A stretch of 64,000 nt of DNA from Otatea glauca (taxonomy: Eukaryota > Streptophyta > Magnoliopsida > Poales > Poaceae): the NCBI GenBank assembly GCA_036346275.1, contig CM070723.1, forward strand, positions 54,390,743 through 54,454,742, in the 5' to 3' direction. A model generated the notes under the pieces. It saw only the letters and a list, made by a program, of their open reading frames with translations. It searched no databases and was not told the origin of the DNA. The position numbers were made by a program, and so were the translations under genes. Below, one piece after another: positions 11,470-22,483 of this stretch (the stretch's first letter is position 1; each line of letters starts with the position of its first letter).

Positions 11470-13011
11470 TTATCGAGCTTCTTCCTCAGAGGAGATGGTG
11501 GAGGCGTGGTTTTCCTGGGGGTTCTTTTTTGTTTGAGATGCTGGTGGTGGAGTAGGGCTTCTACGTGGAGCGGGTGGTGGAGGAGACGTGCTCTGTTTTA
11601 CTGGCGAGACATTGCGTGGCGGTGACGTTGGAGGAGGCGTGGGTTGGCGTGGTGGAGATGACGCGCCCACATCAGCTGGAAATATGATGTACCGTTTGCG
11701 CCAAAGGATGATATTGTGGAGGGCCTGTCCAAGCTTGGTCATGCCGTCGCCTCCAGCAATATCGAGGTGAAGTTCTTCAAATCCGCTCAGCACCTCCTCC
11801 ACCGCGACCTTTGAGTAACCCGGGGGTATCTCGTTGCAGTGGAACATCTGGCCCGGCTCCACTGGATATGCCATGCCGTAAGCCACCTTGATGGAGAGGT
11901 TACGCGCATCAACGTGTAGCTCACATCGGCGGCGAACCCTTATGTCATCCACGGATAACAGGCTAGCAAGGTGTCCGCCAGGGGCCCCGGTGGGCCAGCC
12001 TACTTCGCCGCGGAGGGGCGATCACGGCGTCGGTGATTGCTCGGACCTAGTCCTTGAAGCTTGCTGAGGGCAATTTGTACTTGTTGCGCAACTATGTCAC
12101 CAATGCTAGCCTGGGTTGCTCTGAGCTCTTGTTCCAATTGATACACTTTACGTGATTCTCTTGTTTTGCTTCTATGCCGACTCCTGTACGTATGTGCATC
12201 CTTAGCGAAACCATACTTCCACGGTGTCAGCTTGCCCATACCTCGTGTCCGTCCTGGGTGCTCAGGGTTTTCAAGGGCATGTGTTAGCTCGTCGTTCTCC
12301 CGCTCGCCACCAATGTACTGCCGAGGAGACTGCGCCGACACCTTGTACAATCCTTTGGCCAGCCTCTTGTACTCTGGTGCCATCACCAAACCGCCATCAT
12401 CTCGAAGGCTTGCGCAGCGCTTGTTCCCCAGAGCGGTAGCGGTGTGGCGCCCTTCGCCATTAATTCTTCTTCCGCTTCTCCCATTTTGGTACACCTTGAT
12501 GTAACCACCGGTGCCAAGATGGTGGTGGTATTTCTTCATCCGTGAATTGGCCTTGTTCTTCCGACTCGCGGCTGGCCTTCACCGACACTTGAACTCCTCG
12601 AATGCTTCCTGATCCGCCAACTTAGGAAATTGGTTGAAGTCGGGTCTTTCTCCCTTCTCGCACATACTTGCGGCCGAGAGACGCCTTCCGTGCCTGAAAC
12701 ATTGTTGCCATCTTCTTCAAAGTGAATGTATTGGCCTTGTCTTCTGGACCCTTGAGGAAATGTGAAATTTTCTTAATATCTTGCCGAGCGCATCCTTGGT
12801 AGCTTGAGGAACTTCGCCCATTTTCGATGCTAATTGGGACGTGATCCCTCACGTGGTAACCGCAAGCATTGTTGTACGACCCAACCGCTAAAAGAGGGCA
12901 ACCGCATCCTTCGTTGTTAACGCCGGTAAACACGTGCTTTGTGGATCGCTTCTTGTTAGGTCCCCGATGCTTGATTGGTTGCTCGACGACGGGCTTAAAA
13001 TACATAAACAT
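11470..13011 (-). pseudogene. CACTA second ORF: Transposase_24-like and DUF8039-like part
   Basis: Three minus-strand pieces in different frames: 12622-13011 (N-terminal; contains TKHVFTGVNNEGCGCPLLAVG and an ARKASLGRKYV stretch), 12000-12539 (LGTGGYIKVYQN.. to ALENPEHPGRTRGMGK..WKYGF, the PF03004-type signature, then a coiled-coil-like end YQLEQELRATQASIGDIVAQQ) and 11470-11952 (DUF8039-like, VAYGMAYPVEPGQMFHCNEIP, followed by a Pro/Ser-rich linker). Frame changes near 12600 and 11980 show decay or unrecognised introns. In CACTA elements this ORF encodes the DNA-binding partner of TNP2. It continues into the Ulp1-like part at 9713-11381. Confidence 0.78.
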
Positions 13012-14131
13012 ATGTACAAACGTGTCGAGTGTATTATATTAATGAATTGCGATTAATTAACATGTCTACGGGATTATATTCTTTTGGCTATACCTCATCC
13101 TCGGCCGGAACGGTGTTATCGGACTCACGGCTCCAGCGTCAATGGCTTCATTAGGTGCACCTCAACGGCCTCACCGAACCACCATTAGCCCCATGGCGGC
13201 GTTAGCATCACCTTCGATGGTACCCGGCCACGATGGAGTCCAACAGAACTGTTCTCCTCATCGAAAGTAGGGTCACCACGTCCGGTTGCGCCATCCGTCC
13301 TAATTCAAAAATGTTGATATAATTATCATATTACTTTGAAACAACCATATTACTGATTACAACACAAGCATATTATTACATAAATTTCTACACCAAGCAT
13401 TAAGTTCTACGGCATGTTGGAACTAGCCCATGGACCAAACACGAACTCGTAGACACAAGAACAAGAAATACACCATCATTTTGGAACTAGCCCAAGGACC
13501 AAACACGAATACGGCATGCGCACAAACCGTGCAACTAACGCCGTTACCGGAAGACAACGGAAAGGACAAGGAAATCTTCACCGACAACTACCGACAACAC
13601 CGAGCTAGTAGGAATGCCACGGTAATACAACTTTTATGTATTCATCATATGACAGATGAGTGGGTTATCCGTCGTGTCTTTGCCAAGAATGTTGGTGTCT
13701 TTGACAAAAATCAGCTTGTGGGCATTTCACCGAACATCTGGTGGGCAGCCGAATTAGAGAGGGAGGACGACGCGTGCACACATATACCTCGGTCCTCCTG
13801 GGTGGAATGGCGGTGTGGCGGCGCTTTGGTGGCGGAGTAGGCGTCGGTGAGGTGGCGGAGAAGGCGCCGGCGGCTAGGGTGGAGTGACGGCGGCGACGAG
13901 GGCACCAGCGCACGCGGGGTCGATTGGCGCGGTGGTGGAGGCGCCGCGATGGTTGGGTGGCGGAGGAGGTCGACAGCGTCGACAGGGACGGCGGCGCGGG
14001 GTCTGGACGGAGGCGACGGTGGCGACGGCCGGAGAGACACAGGAGGCAACGGCGCGCGGGGGGATCTCGAGCGGGACTTAGAAAATTTCGGGTGTGAGAA
14101 AAGGGCGGGGCGTTTCAAATTTATACAGGGA
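13012..14131 (-). other. 5' region of the CACTA second ORF
   Basis: Upstream (minus strand) of the Transposase_24-like exon. 13060-13300 may hold a further short exon, and 13830-14090 is GC-rich with CGG/GGC runs that create long spurious ORFs on both strands. Probably leader or promoter of the second transcript. Confidence 0.35.
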
Positions 14132-14545
14132 GCACTTCTACAAGCGGTTCTAATAACCAATCGCTTGTAAAATATCTCTACAAGCGGTTTTAGAACCAAC
14201 CGCTTGTAGAGGGAGGACTTCTACAAGCGGTTCGTAGAACCAACCGCTTGTAGAATATCTCTACAAGCGGATTTAGAACAACCCGCTTGTAGAGGATGAC
14301 TTCTACAAGCGCTTGGTATTACTAACCGCTTCAATGTTGCGCTCTAGAAGCGGTTCTTTTGTCAAACCGCTTCAATTTCGTGTTCTAGAAGCGGTTCTTT
14401 TCTCAAACCGCTTCGAATGTTGAGTTCTAGAAGCGGTTTGTTTGTCAAACCGCTTCAATGTTGCGTTCTAGAAGCGGTTCTTTTCAAACCGCTTCAATGT
14501 TATGCGTCATAAAGCGGTTCTTTTCTCAAACCGCTTGATTTAATT
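14132..14545. repeat. Internal block of CACTA subterminal-type repeats
   Basis: About 18 copies of AAGCGGTT/AACCGCTT in the middle of the CACTA, between its two transcription units. The unit is the same as at the element's ends. Spacing is regular: the first half has CTACAAGCGG pairs, the second half TTCTAGAAGCGG pairs. See the finding. Confidence 0.9.
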
Positions 14546-14839
14546 TCATAATTTTAAAAAGTGCTTTTAGCACTTCGCCATTTCATTTCGAATTTTTAAA
14601 AATACTTTTAGCAATTTAGTTTCATTCTATATTTTTGAAAAAGCTTTTAGCACTTGATTTCATTTCATAATTTTTAAAAGCTTTTAGAACTTTACTTTCA
14701 TTCCATACTTTTTAAAAAAAGCTTTGAGCACTTTAGTTTCATTCCAGAATTTTGGCACTTTACATTCATTCCAAATAAACACTTCATACTGTAGAAGACC
14801 CGTGTTACATATACATAGTTCATACAGTAGGGGTACATC
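14546..14839. other. AT-rich spacer in the CACTA
   Basis: Five degenerate repeats of TTTCATTTCATAATTTTTAAA..CTTTTAGCACTT follow the internal subterminal block. No gene seen. Confidence 0.5.
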
Positions 14840-17800
14840 TTAAGTAGTAACGTACTTTGTCTTTACAAGTGTTCCTTCATTATGATCGCGACGTATGAAA
14901 AGAGTATCCACGTCTGTGTCATTGAGGAGGCTTATGTCGACATCCACAGCGAAAGGAGGGATCTCGTCGAACTGACTATACTCTTCCTCGTCTGTGACGT
15001 CCTCAACTCCAACAATCCTTCGTTTGCCTTGTAGAACCACGTGTCGCTTTGGCTTAGTACTACAATCTTTCTGCTTGTCCTTATGCTTCTTAGGTTTGCT
15101 TGACATGTCCATTACGTAGAAGACCTGTCTCACATCGTTCGCAAGGACGAACGGTTCGTGCCTATAGCCGACTTGCGTGAGGTCCACGATTGTCATACCG
15201 TATTTGTCGACCTTCACGCCGCTTGAAGTCAGTTTGACCCATTGGCACTTAAATAGAGGGACCTTCAAAGGTCCATAGTCAAGCTCCCATATCTCTTCTA
15301 TAAAACTATAATATGTATCCACCTTACCTTTGTTGTCTTCGGAGTCTATACGGACACCGCTATTTTAGTTGGTGCTCTTGTTATCCTGCGATCTGGTGTA
15401 AAATGTGTAACCATTTATCTCGTACCCCTTGAATGTCACGATTTCACTAGATGGTCCCCGAGCCAAGCGTTGCAACTGCTCATTGTCCGACCCTTTCAAA
15501 AGGATGTACTTTTGTAACCAAGCGCACCGAAAGAATCCATGTGCTTCAAGTGTTATCCAATCCTCGACCTCCCGGAAATCGCGCGAGAATACTCTTGTGC
15601 TCAAGGACATACGGGCCACTAGAGTTGATTGTTTCAAAACCGTGAAATGTGCTTGCTTAAATGTAAGAAGATCATTGCATGCAATTGCTTTCCTTCCTAG
15701 TGTCCCTTTCTCCGTAGCCTCCTCATGGCGTGATATAGGGACGCCGATCGGGTTTAGATCATTAATGTAATCCACACAAAACTCAATCACCTCCTCCGTC
15801 CCATAACCCTCGGTAATGCATCCTTCCTGACGAGAACGTTACTGAACATACTTCTTTAGCACACTCATGTACCTCTCGAAGGGAACATGTTGTGTAGATA
15901 CACGGTCAAAGAATACCTATCTCTTTGACAAGGTGAACAATGAGATGAACCATAATATCAAAGAATGCAAGAGGAAAGATCATCTCAAGACTAACCACAC
16001 TTTGTACCACGTCATCCTGCAGCTTACTTAGTTTATCCGGGTCGATGAACTTCGTGAAATCGCGTTGAAAAAGAACACAGCTTTGTGATTGTCCTCGTAC
16101 CCACTCGGGCAAGATGCCTCTCACACCATCGAGCAACTGTGTCATTAACACAAGACAGTCATGGGATTTCATGTATGCGATTTTATTCTCTTCGTGTTTA
16201 CGAGTCTCTTTACATTCGAGGAGTATCCGAAGGACCTTCACACTGCTCAGAACTCTATCACGCTTTTTTTCTCTTCTTTGCTTAGAGTGTAGCTCGCAGG
16301 ATGTAGGTAATGTTGTCCTTTCCCTCTCTTTTCGGGATGTAGGTCGTTCCTTAGTTCCAAGAGTTTAAGGTCCTTCCGAACTTGCAGTGTATCTTTCGAT
16401 TTTCCATACATATCTATGTAGCCTAGCAGGTTCAAGCAGACATTCTTCGTGATGTGCATGAAGTCAAGTGAGTGACGAACCTCCATGACTTCCCAATAAG
16501 GCAAGTCCCAAAATATTGACTTTCTTCTTCCACATGGGTGCATGACCATCCTCGTTCTGCACATGTTTGCTTCCAGGACCCTTTCCAAATACTACATTCA
16601 AAACCTTTACCATAGCAAACACACGTGGCCCACTATGATGCTGAGGCCTTGCACGAAGGTCTGGTTGCCCGTTAAATTTCCATCCTTCCTTCCGCAACGG
16701 GTGACTCGTAAGAAGAAACCTACGGTGACCCATGTACACAACCTTCCGAGAGTTCTTCAGGTACATGCCGTCCGTTTCATCTAAGCACTGGATGCAGGCT
16801 CTATATCATTTGATAGTTAGGCTGGACAGGTTACCGAGAGCAGGCCAGTCGTTGATTGTTACAAATAACAATACACGTAGGGTGAAATACTCCCTTTTGT
16901 ACTCATCCCATAACCTTGCACCATCGTCCCACAACGTCACAAGATCTTCAACCAATGGTTTCAGGTAGACATCGATGTCATTTCCGGGTTGCTTGGGGCC
17001 TTGGATCAACAACGGCATCATGATGTACTTTCGCTTCATGCACAGCCATGGAGGAATGTTATAGATACATAGTGTAACAGGCCAGGTGCTATGGCTGCTG
17101 CTCAATTCTCCGAAAGGATTCATCCCATCGGTACTCAACCCAAACCTTATGTTTCTCACCTCATCTGCGAAGTCCGGGTACGTCCGATCGACTTTCCTCC
17201 ACTGTGAGCCATCTACAGGGTGTCTAAGCATCCCGTCGTCCTTACGCTTTTCTTTGTGCCAACACATCATCTGGGCATGCGCTTTGTTAGCAAACATACG
17301 TTTCAATCCGGGGATCACAGGAAAATACCAAAACACTTTAGCTGGAGGTCTCTTCTTCTTACGCTCCCCATCTATTTCACCTGGATCATCACACTTCACC
17401 TTATACCGTGATTCTCTGCACACTGGACAAACATCCAAATCGGCATACTCATTACGATACAGGATACAATCATTAGGATATGCGTGTATCTTCTGTACTT
17501 CCAATCCCAAAGGACAGACGACTTGCTTGGCTTCATATGTAGATTCGGGCAGAGTGTTATCTTCTGGAAGCAACTTCTTTACGAGTGATAACACCTCATC
17601 GAATCCCTTATCTGACACACTATTTCTAGCCTTTCATTGCATGAGTTCCAAAGTGGTACGCAGCTTTTTGTGGCCCCGCCACGCTTTGGGTACAAAGGAG
17701 TTCTGTGGTCCTCTAACATGCTACTGGAACTTCTCGAACTGCCTTTCATCTGTAGTCTCCCTCTCCGTCACGCAAAGATCCGGTCTAGCTCATCATCACC

Positions 17801-18131
17801 AAAGTCACCAAGTGTTTCTTCCACGGAACAAGATGTGCGTGCCGTCCGGGATACTGTTGAATCCATCTTCCTCTTCCTCGTCTTCTTCATCGTCTTCCTG
17901 GCTAATAATCTCAACTTCGTCATGGTTGGTCCAACAGGTATAGTTTGGCATGAAACCTCTCATGATCAAGTGGTTCATAACTTGCCATCGCTGGGAGTAC
18001 TCCTTCTCGTTCTTGCAATCTACACACGGACAACATATGAAGCTGCCTAGAGGCAAGAATGCAACGACTGCATCGAGAAAAGCCTGCACGCCATCAATGA
18101 ACTCTCTCGAGCGACGGTCCGCATTATACAT
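14840..18131 (-). pseudogene. CACTA TNP2-type transposase
   Basis: Read leftward: transposase-associated domain (17805-18131; MYNADRRSREFIDGV, CCPCVDCKN, acidic EDDEEDEEEED); TNP2/Transposase_21 core (16806-17618 with CPVCRESRY, FWYFPVIPGLKRMFA, WHKEKRKDDGMLRHPVDG, RFGLSTDGMNPFG, YNIPPWLCMKRKY, NDWPALGNLS; then 16464-16766 with CLDETDGMYLKNSRKVVYMG); DUF4218-like (15850-16450; KNVCLNLLG, KSHDCLVLMTQLL, MIFPLAFFDIMVHLIVHLV); DUF4216-like (14840-15790; WITLEAHGFFRCAWLQK, PLFKCQWV, FVLANDVRQVFYV). Breaks include a frameshift near 17800, TGA before NSVSDKG (about 17633), a stop after SLTIK (16806), a frameshift near 16510, and a stop at 15365. It would catalyse cut-and-paste transposition if intact. 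Confidence 0.9.
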
Positions 18132-18798
18132 CCATTACCAATTCATCTATACCAAGTTATAATTTCATTAAAAATTGTAACAAATTCCGTTAGAAAAATT
18201 ATAACCTAACTTAAATTTCGTAACATTTAAACCCAACAAAAAAAAGCTCCACCTACATCGTCATCCAATTAAAGACCTACCTTTCTAATTATTTTGTATC
18301 CCTTCCTACCTTTGTAATTATTTTTTATCCTTCTACATGTTTTTCTATTTTATTTCATACACCAATAATTACTTCCTTGCAATGTTGTACCTAGATCTCT
18401 CCCAATATTGTGATATTTAAGATTCTAAAGCTAACAACCACCTAGATCTAAAGCTTCCGATCACCTTTACCTTGTAATATCATATTTTGAACTAGATCTC
18501 CACCCTACATCTTCATACAACAACAAAAACAAGGCACAGAAAATAAATTTTCGATCATGCTTAAAAAGTTCAAGATTTCTCCACATCCATTGAAAAAAAT
18601 AGCAATATCTAGGTGAGAAGCATGTTCACATGATGTTACTAACTTTGAAACACTTAATTTGGAGCTAATCACCTCCAATTAAAAATTTGGACAGCACCTC
18701 CCCAAGAACAACGCTTGGTCGGCCTTCTCTGTTCGATCGTACCTCTGCTGGCGCATGGAGGAAGAAGGGTTTAAATGCGCTGCACGGGAGGGCTTCCA
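18132..18798. other. CACTA 5' noncoding region
   Basis: AT-rich sequence upstream (minus strand) of the TNP2 start, leading to the right subterminal repeats. No gene seen; it presumably contains the promoter of the TNP2 transcript. Confidence 0.4.
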
Positions 18799-19020
18799 GA
18801 AGCGGTTTGAGACACGAACCGCTTACGGGTTGCGTTCTAGAAGCGGTTCTTTTCTCAAACCGCTTCGTAAGCGGTTTGAGAAAAGAACCGCTTCTAGAAC
18901 GCAACCTTCAGAAGCGGTTCGTGTCTCAAACCGCTTCTGGAAGCCCTCTCCGGACCGTTGCCAACGAACCGTTTCTGGTGCGAACATCACAACGGGTTCG
19001 CACTAAATCGCTTCTAATAG
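18799..19020. repeat. CACTA subterminal repeats, right end
   Basis: AAGCGGTT/AACCGCTT units, including a near-perfect large palindrome around 18836-18905 (TCTAGAAGCGGTTCTTTTCT and its inverse), just inside the right terminus at 19051. Confidence 0.88.
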
Positions 19021-19051
19021 GCCGGTTGTGATGCCCAGTTCTGTAGTAGTG

Positions 19052-19441
19052 CTTCTCCGGCGAGGCCTCTAGCACGTAGACCTCGACGACGCTGAGCCAG
19101 AGCAGGAGCTCCTTCGTCTTGCCGCCGGTGATCTTCTTGAGCTTTCCCTTCTCGGCGAACGCTGTCACCTCCGTCGCATACGACACGGTCTGCTTGATGT
19201 TCTTGAAGGTGCGCTCGATCTTCTTCTTCCTCTGCACCAGCCACATGAACCCCATCGCGCGGTTGTACCCGAACTCGTCGATGTCCTCGAGCGGCAGGAG
19301 GCCCTTGGGGAGGCCGAGCTCCTCCAGCAGCTTAATGGATTCCTTCCTGCAGGCGGCGTCGCCGTGGAAGACCTCGGCGCCGTATGCGACGGAGGTGACC
19401 AGCGTCAAGACCAAGGTGCTCCTGCTCTGGCTCAGCGTCAT
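19052..19441 (-). pseudogene. DUF538 gene, main piece right of the CACTA insertion
   Basis: The minus strand encodes GAEVFHGDAACRKESIKLLE, GLPKGLLPLEDIDEFGYNRA, GFMWLVQRKKKIERTFKNIK, VSYATEVTAFAEKGKLKKIT and LLLWLSVVEVYVLEASPEK, which is most of a DUF538 protein (plant-specific, roughly 150-170 residues, function unclear). The normal N terminus before GAEV is lost: upstream of about 19395 the sequence becomes an inverted copy of the gene's own 3' half. The in-frame ATG at 19439-19441 is therefore probably not the native start. The 3' end continues at 9156-9227 beyond the CACTA. Disrupted and probably non-functional. Confidence 0.88.
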
Positions 19442-19544
19442 CGACGTCTACGTGCCAGAGGCCTCGCCGGAGAAGGTCACCTTCAAGACCGGCACTGGTC
19501 TCTCCGACAGCTTCAATGGTACTGCATTTGCACTAGAAGAGTAG
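19380..19544 (+). pseudogene. Inverted DUF538 3'-half copy
   Basis: The plus strand reads PYATEVTSVKTKVLLLWLSV, then IDVYVPEASPEKVTFKTG and DSFNGTAFALEE-stop: the second half of a DUF538 protein in the opposite direction to the minus-strand piece, which it abuts at about 19395. Relative to that piece it lacks the AFAEKGKLKKITGG segment. It has no start and no first half. The two arms (about 19052-19130 and 19404-19480) are close inverted repeats with a loop of about 270 bp. Confidence 0.85.
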
Positions 19545-19884
19545 AAGTTCGTATGCATTGTTGGGAAGAGGCTGTTAAGTTACCTACTGTAATACTTCTC
19601 TATTATGTATGTGTTGAACCAAGACGAATAAATTTGTTACAGAAAATTGCGCCAGGTTCTCTAATGCTCTTGAAAACCTGCAAGATTCCACATGCACTTT
19701 TGTAGGTCAAGATTTGACAATTTCTCACCATTACTTTTAAGTTCATGCATGGAAATCCAAACACTTGTTACAATTATTTTACCATCTTGCAGTGGCATTG
19801 TATGCTTTCTAAATTACAGTGAATCAACACCTGCATCACATAGCTACAATTATAGGAACTTATTCAGATGAACTAACTCAATTC
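19545..19884. other. Flank between the DUF538 relic and the NLR fragment
   Basis: AT-rich; the left part is probably the 3' flank of the plus-strand DUF538 relic. No gene seen. Confidence 0.35.
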
Positions 19885-20740
19885 AGGTACCCTTCTTCTC
19901 CGACAATCGCTTCTTCTTTGCGGTGAAGTGCTTTGGCTTTTCTGACTTAATTACCAGACACCATGTAGTTGTTGTAGGGAGGAACGTGAGATTTCCATCC
20001 GAGGGCCACGAATTTCCCCTGTGGTTAGACAGCTCCAGAGATGATTTCTTGCATAGTTATCTTTGGAGTTTCTTGCAGCTGATCATCAGAGCTTGTTCCA
20101 AACTGATCATAGACGACATACTTTCTGTTAGTTCTGTGCATCGTAAGAATGTGAGCTCTTTTACAGCATACTAAATTCAATATGAACCGTTCATTCTTTT
20201 CGATCTAACAGATCAAATTAGCTAGAATTTATTTATACTTCCTCTAGTAGTAAAGTAGTACAAACATCTTTAACAAATCAACGGCTAGATATGATTTCTA
20301 TTACCCACCATATACTACCAGCATAATGCACCGTAAAATTTCTTCTCTTCTCTTCTCTGTGCCTGTTATTCTGAGAACGCTCATGTGGGAGTTCAACAAA
20401 ATCAGTTAGATGGTTTTGCATTAATTCCATCAGGCGCGCAAGAACCTTGCACCAAAAAAGGACGCTAAAATTTGCAATTAGCAACTCACTGATGACGTTT
20501 GCACAGGAGAAATTTCTATTTAGCACGCAGGCTATTTCCATGGCAATTGATGCCATCTTTGGTTGCTCGTCCGGATCTGCGCTACCGAATGAACGAACCC
20601 TGAAGAAATACCAGTATGCATCTCGGGGTAAAAACTTGAGCTTTAGAGGTTGTGTAGTTCCCAATTTCACGGTCTTGTAAGATCGGCTTGTGATTATGAC
20701 TTTACTACAAGTTGCCACATGACTACTTAAGCTGAATACA
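19885..20740 (-). pseudogene. NLR-like fragment E (NB-ARC end plus C-terminal segment)
   Basis: The minus strand contains SKVIITSRSYKTVKLGTTQP (RNBS-B-like, about 20640-20700), DAYWYFFRVRSFGSADPDEQ and FWCKVLARLMELMQ. After decay it contains YVVYDQFGTSSDDQLQETPK, ITMQEIISGAV-stop and PQGKFVALGWKSHVPPYNNY (about 19890-20120). These align in order with the second half of the intact genes at 29210, 36589 and 47588. The P-loop half is absent; MULE sequence starts at about 20745. It is more diverged than the intact genes, with several stops. Confidence 0.85.
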
Positions 20741-20959
20741 ATTTCATCCTTACTATGGAATCTTCTATGCAAGTTTATGGTAAGATGCCTCATGCACCAA
20801 TGGTTCACGATGTTATTCTATTGATAAGGTGGTTGTGTATCTTCTTGCATGGTGGTTATGGCGGACAATAATCCAGAATACTTGTCTGTGATGAGGTATA
20901 CGTTCGGCCGACCTTGGACAATAGATTGCTTCACATTTGCTATGAACTACAACAGCATA

Positions 20960-21185
20960 ATGTTAGTGCTCTATTAGTATAATGTTAGTATAGTATTAGT
21001 ATAATTAGTATGGCACTATTATAGTATTAGTATAATATTATTATGGTATTAGTGTAATATTAGCTAGTGAGGTGTGAAAATACTATTGTAGTATTAGTGT
21101 AATTAGTATAATAATACTATAATTAGTAAAATGTTAGTATAATCAAGTAGAACAAAATATGGCGGTATTATTAAAATTATTAGTA
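20960..21185. repeat. TTAGTATAA minisatellite in MULE copy 1
   Basis: Irregular tandem repeats of ATTAGTATAATGTTAGTAT-like words, about 220 bp, at the inversion junction. The same array, slightly different in length, lies at 57540-57720 in copy 2. Confidence 0.85.
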
Positions 21186-21243
21186 TGCAAAATGATGGTA
21201 CGGTACTATTTCATGCACGTGTGTCATTTGTTATGATAAGTAC

Positions 21244-21503
21244 TTGATGGCAGATATTCAATATTTGTTCGTGTTTTACGACGATAGCATTGTCCAAGAG
21301 GGGCTATATGGGATGGACCTTTCAAATTACGAACGGAAGGTAATCCAGGCGGCTGGTATGATGGAGATAGTTTTGGCTGAGCTCCGTAGGTGCGTAAAGA
21401 GTGCATTTGATCGAGAGACTTCCCAAAAGAAGCTTGTAATCGAGATTATATATGCTAGAGTTGTGGGAGGGTCACGCGAGTATGTGTGGAAGCTGAGCAA
21501 GGT
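21244..21503 (+). pseudogene. MULE transposase N-terminal region, part 1
   Basis: The plus strand reads GMDLSNYERKVIQAAGMMEI, VLAELRRCVKSAFDRETSQK and ARVVGGSREYVWKLSKV and is then cut by a solo LTR at 21504. The frame resumes at 25983 (KV then TGSTTC..), as in copy 2 (FKVTSSTM). Confidence 0.8.
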
Positions 21504-22483
21504 TGTAACATCCCAGTTTTTGGATTATTTGGATCTAATATGGATTTTATGAATTTATTGGATTTTTTGGAATTTATTTGTTTATTTATTTTTGTTAAAT
21601 ATGGCCTATTGTGAAAAGTATTTAAATAATGATAAAGCTTAAATAATTTTTTTCAATATATTTTATTTGAGTTTAAAATGTCTTATAATATTTTCTAGAA
21701 TTTTTATAGAATTTTATGATAATTTTTCTCTTTATTTTGTCCTTAACTATTTACTGGAATTGTTTTAAATCAAAAAGCTTTAAAATTGAATAGTTTTGGG
21801 CTGCTCCTAGTACTGTTCCTAGTGCGATTAGCCCGGTCTGGCCCACGTCAACCTGGCTTCCATAAATCCTTAAAGTGTCCGCTGTTAGATCTTGATCTAA
21901 CGGTTGATGGCTCGCTTGGTAACCCTTGTCTCTGGTGGTCGTCAGATCCTCATGCGCGTACGTGTGCCGCCGAGACCAAACCGTGTTCAACGTGTACACG
22001 CCGTTGGTTTTCGCCATGCTTACGACACGTAGTCATCGTCTTTGCGACGCGCCCGGACTCTGAGTTGGCGTCGTGTCCACCGAGGAGTTGTACTCCGAGT
22101 CAACAAGGAAGGAGGCTTCTTGGCCGATAAAAGCTCGCCTCTGGTACGCCTTGAGAACGCAGACCTAAGCCCCTTGTTGGATTGCCAAAAATCATTATAG
22201 TTTTGTCGGAATCTAGTGGATTTTGTCAGCGCCGCCGCATTGGGTATTTCCTTGATTCGCCGCCTTTCGTGGTTTCTGAGGCTGAAGATTGGTCGTGTTG
22301 GGTTCGTGTTCATCAGATCTACACCGTGTGTGCTTTGTTTTCTCCGGAGAGCTAGTGGAGCACCACCGTGCCAAGGAGCTGTTGTCGTAGGAGAATGGAA
22401 GTTCGCTGTCTCATCCCCGTGCGCCAGGGAGAAGGGTAAGCTGAGCATTGGAATCGCGACGACCAAATCTATCCATAGAGGTG

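Larger units (their letters stand above)
9228..19051 (-). mobile_element. CACTA (En/Spm) DNA transposon with Ulp1-like protease
   Basis: The left end begins CACTACTGCGG; the right end, read on the minus strand, begins CACTACTACAG. CTT lies immediately outside each end (9225-9227 and 19052-19054), the 3-bp duplication expected of CACTA elements. Both ends carry arrays of the subterminal motif AAGCGGTT in both orientations. Transcription runs right to left: a TNP2-type transposase (18131-14840) and then a Transposase_24/DUF8039/Ulp1-type ORF (13011-9713). Stops and frameshifts in both ORFs show the copy is no longer autonomous. It interrupts a DUF538 coding region. Confidence 0.95.

Noticed and set aside
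13711..14199. 162-codon Pro-rich minus ORF
   Set aside because: Lies in the GC-rich leader of the CACTA second unit and runs into the subterminal repeats; no conserved motif.
17086..17943. 285-codon plus ORF
   Set aside because: Antisense to the TNP2 transposase; no domain of its own.
9228..19051. Two separate adjacent CACTA elements
   Set aside because: Only the outer ends have CACTA termini with matching CTT duplications; the internal repeat block lacks both.
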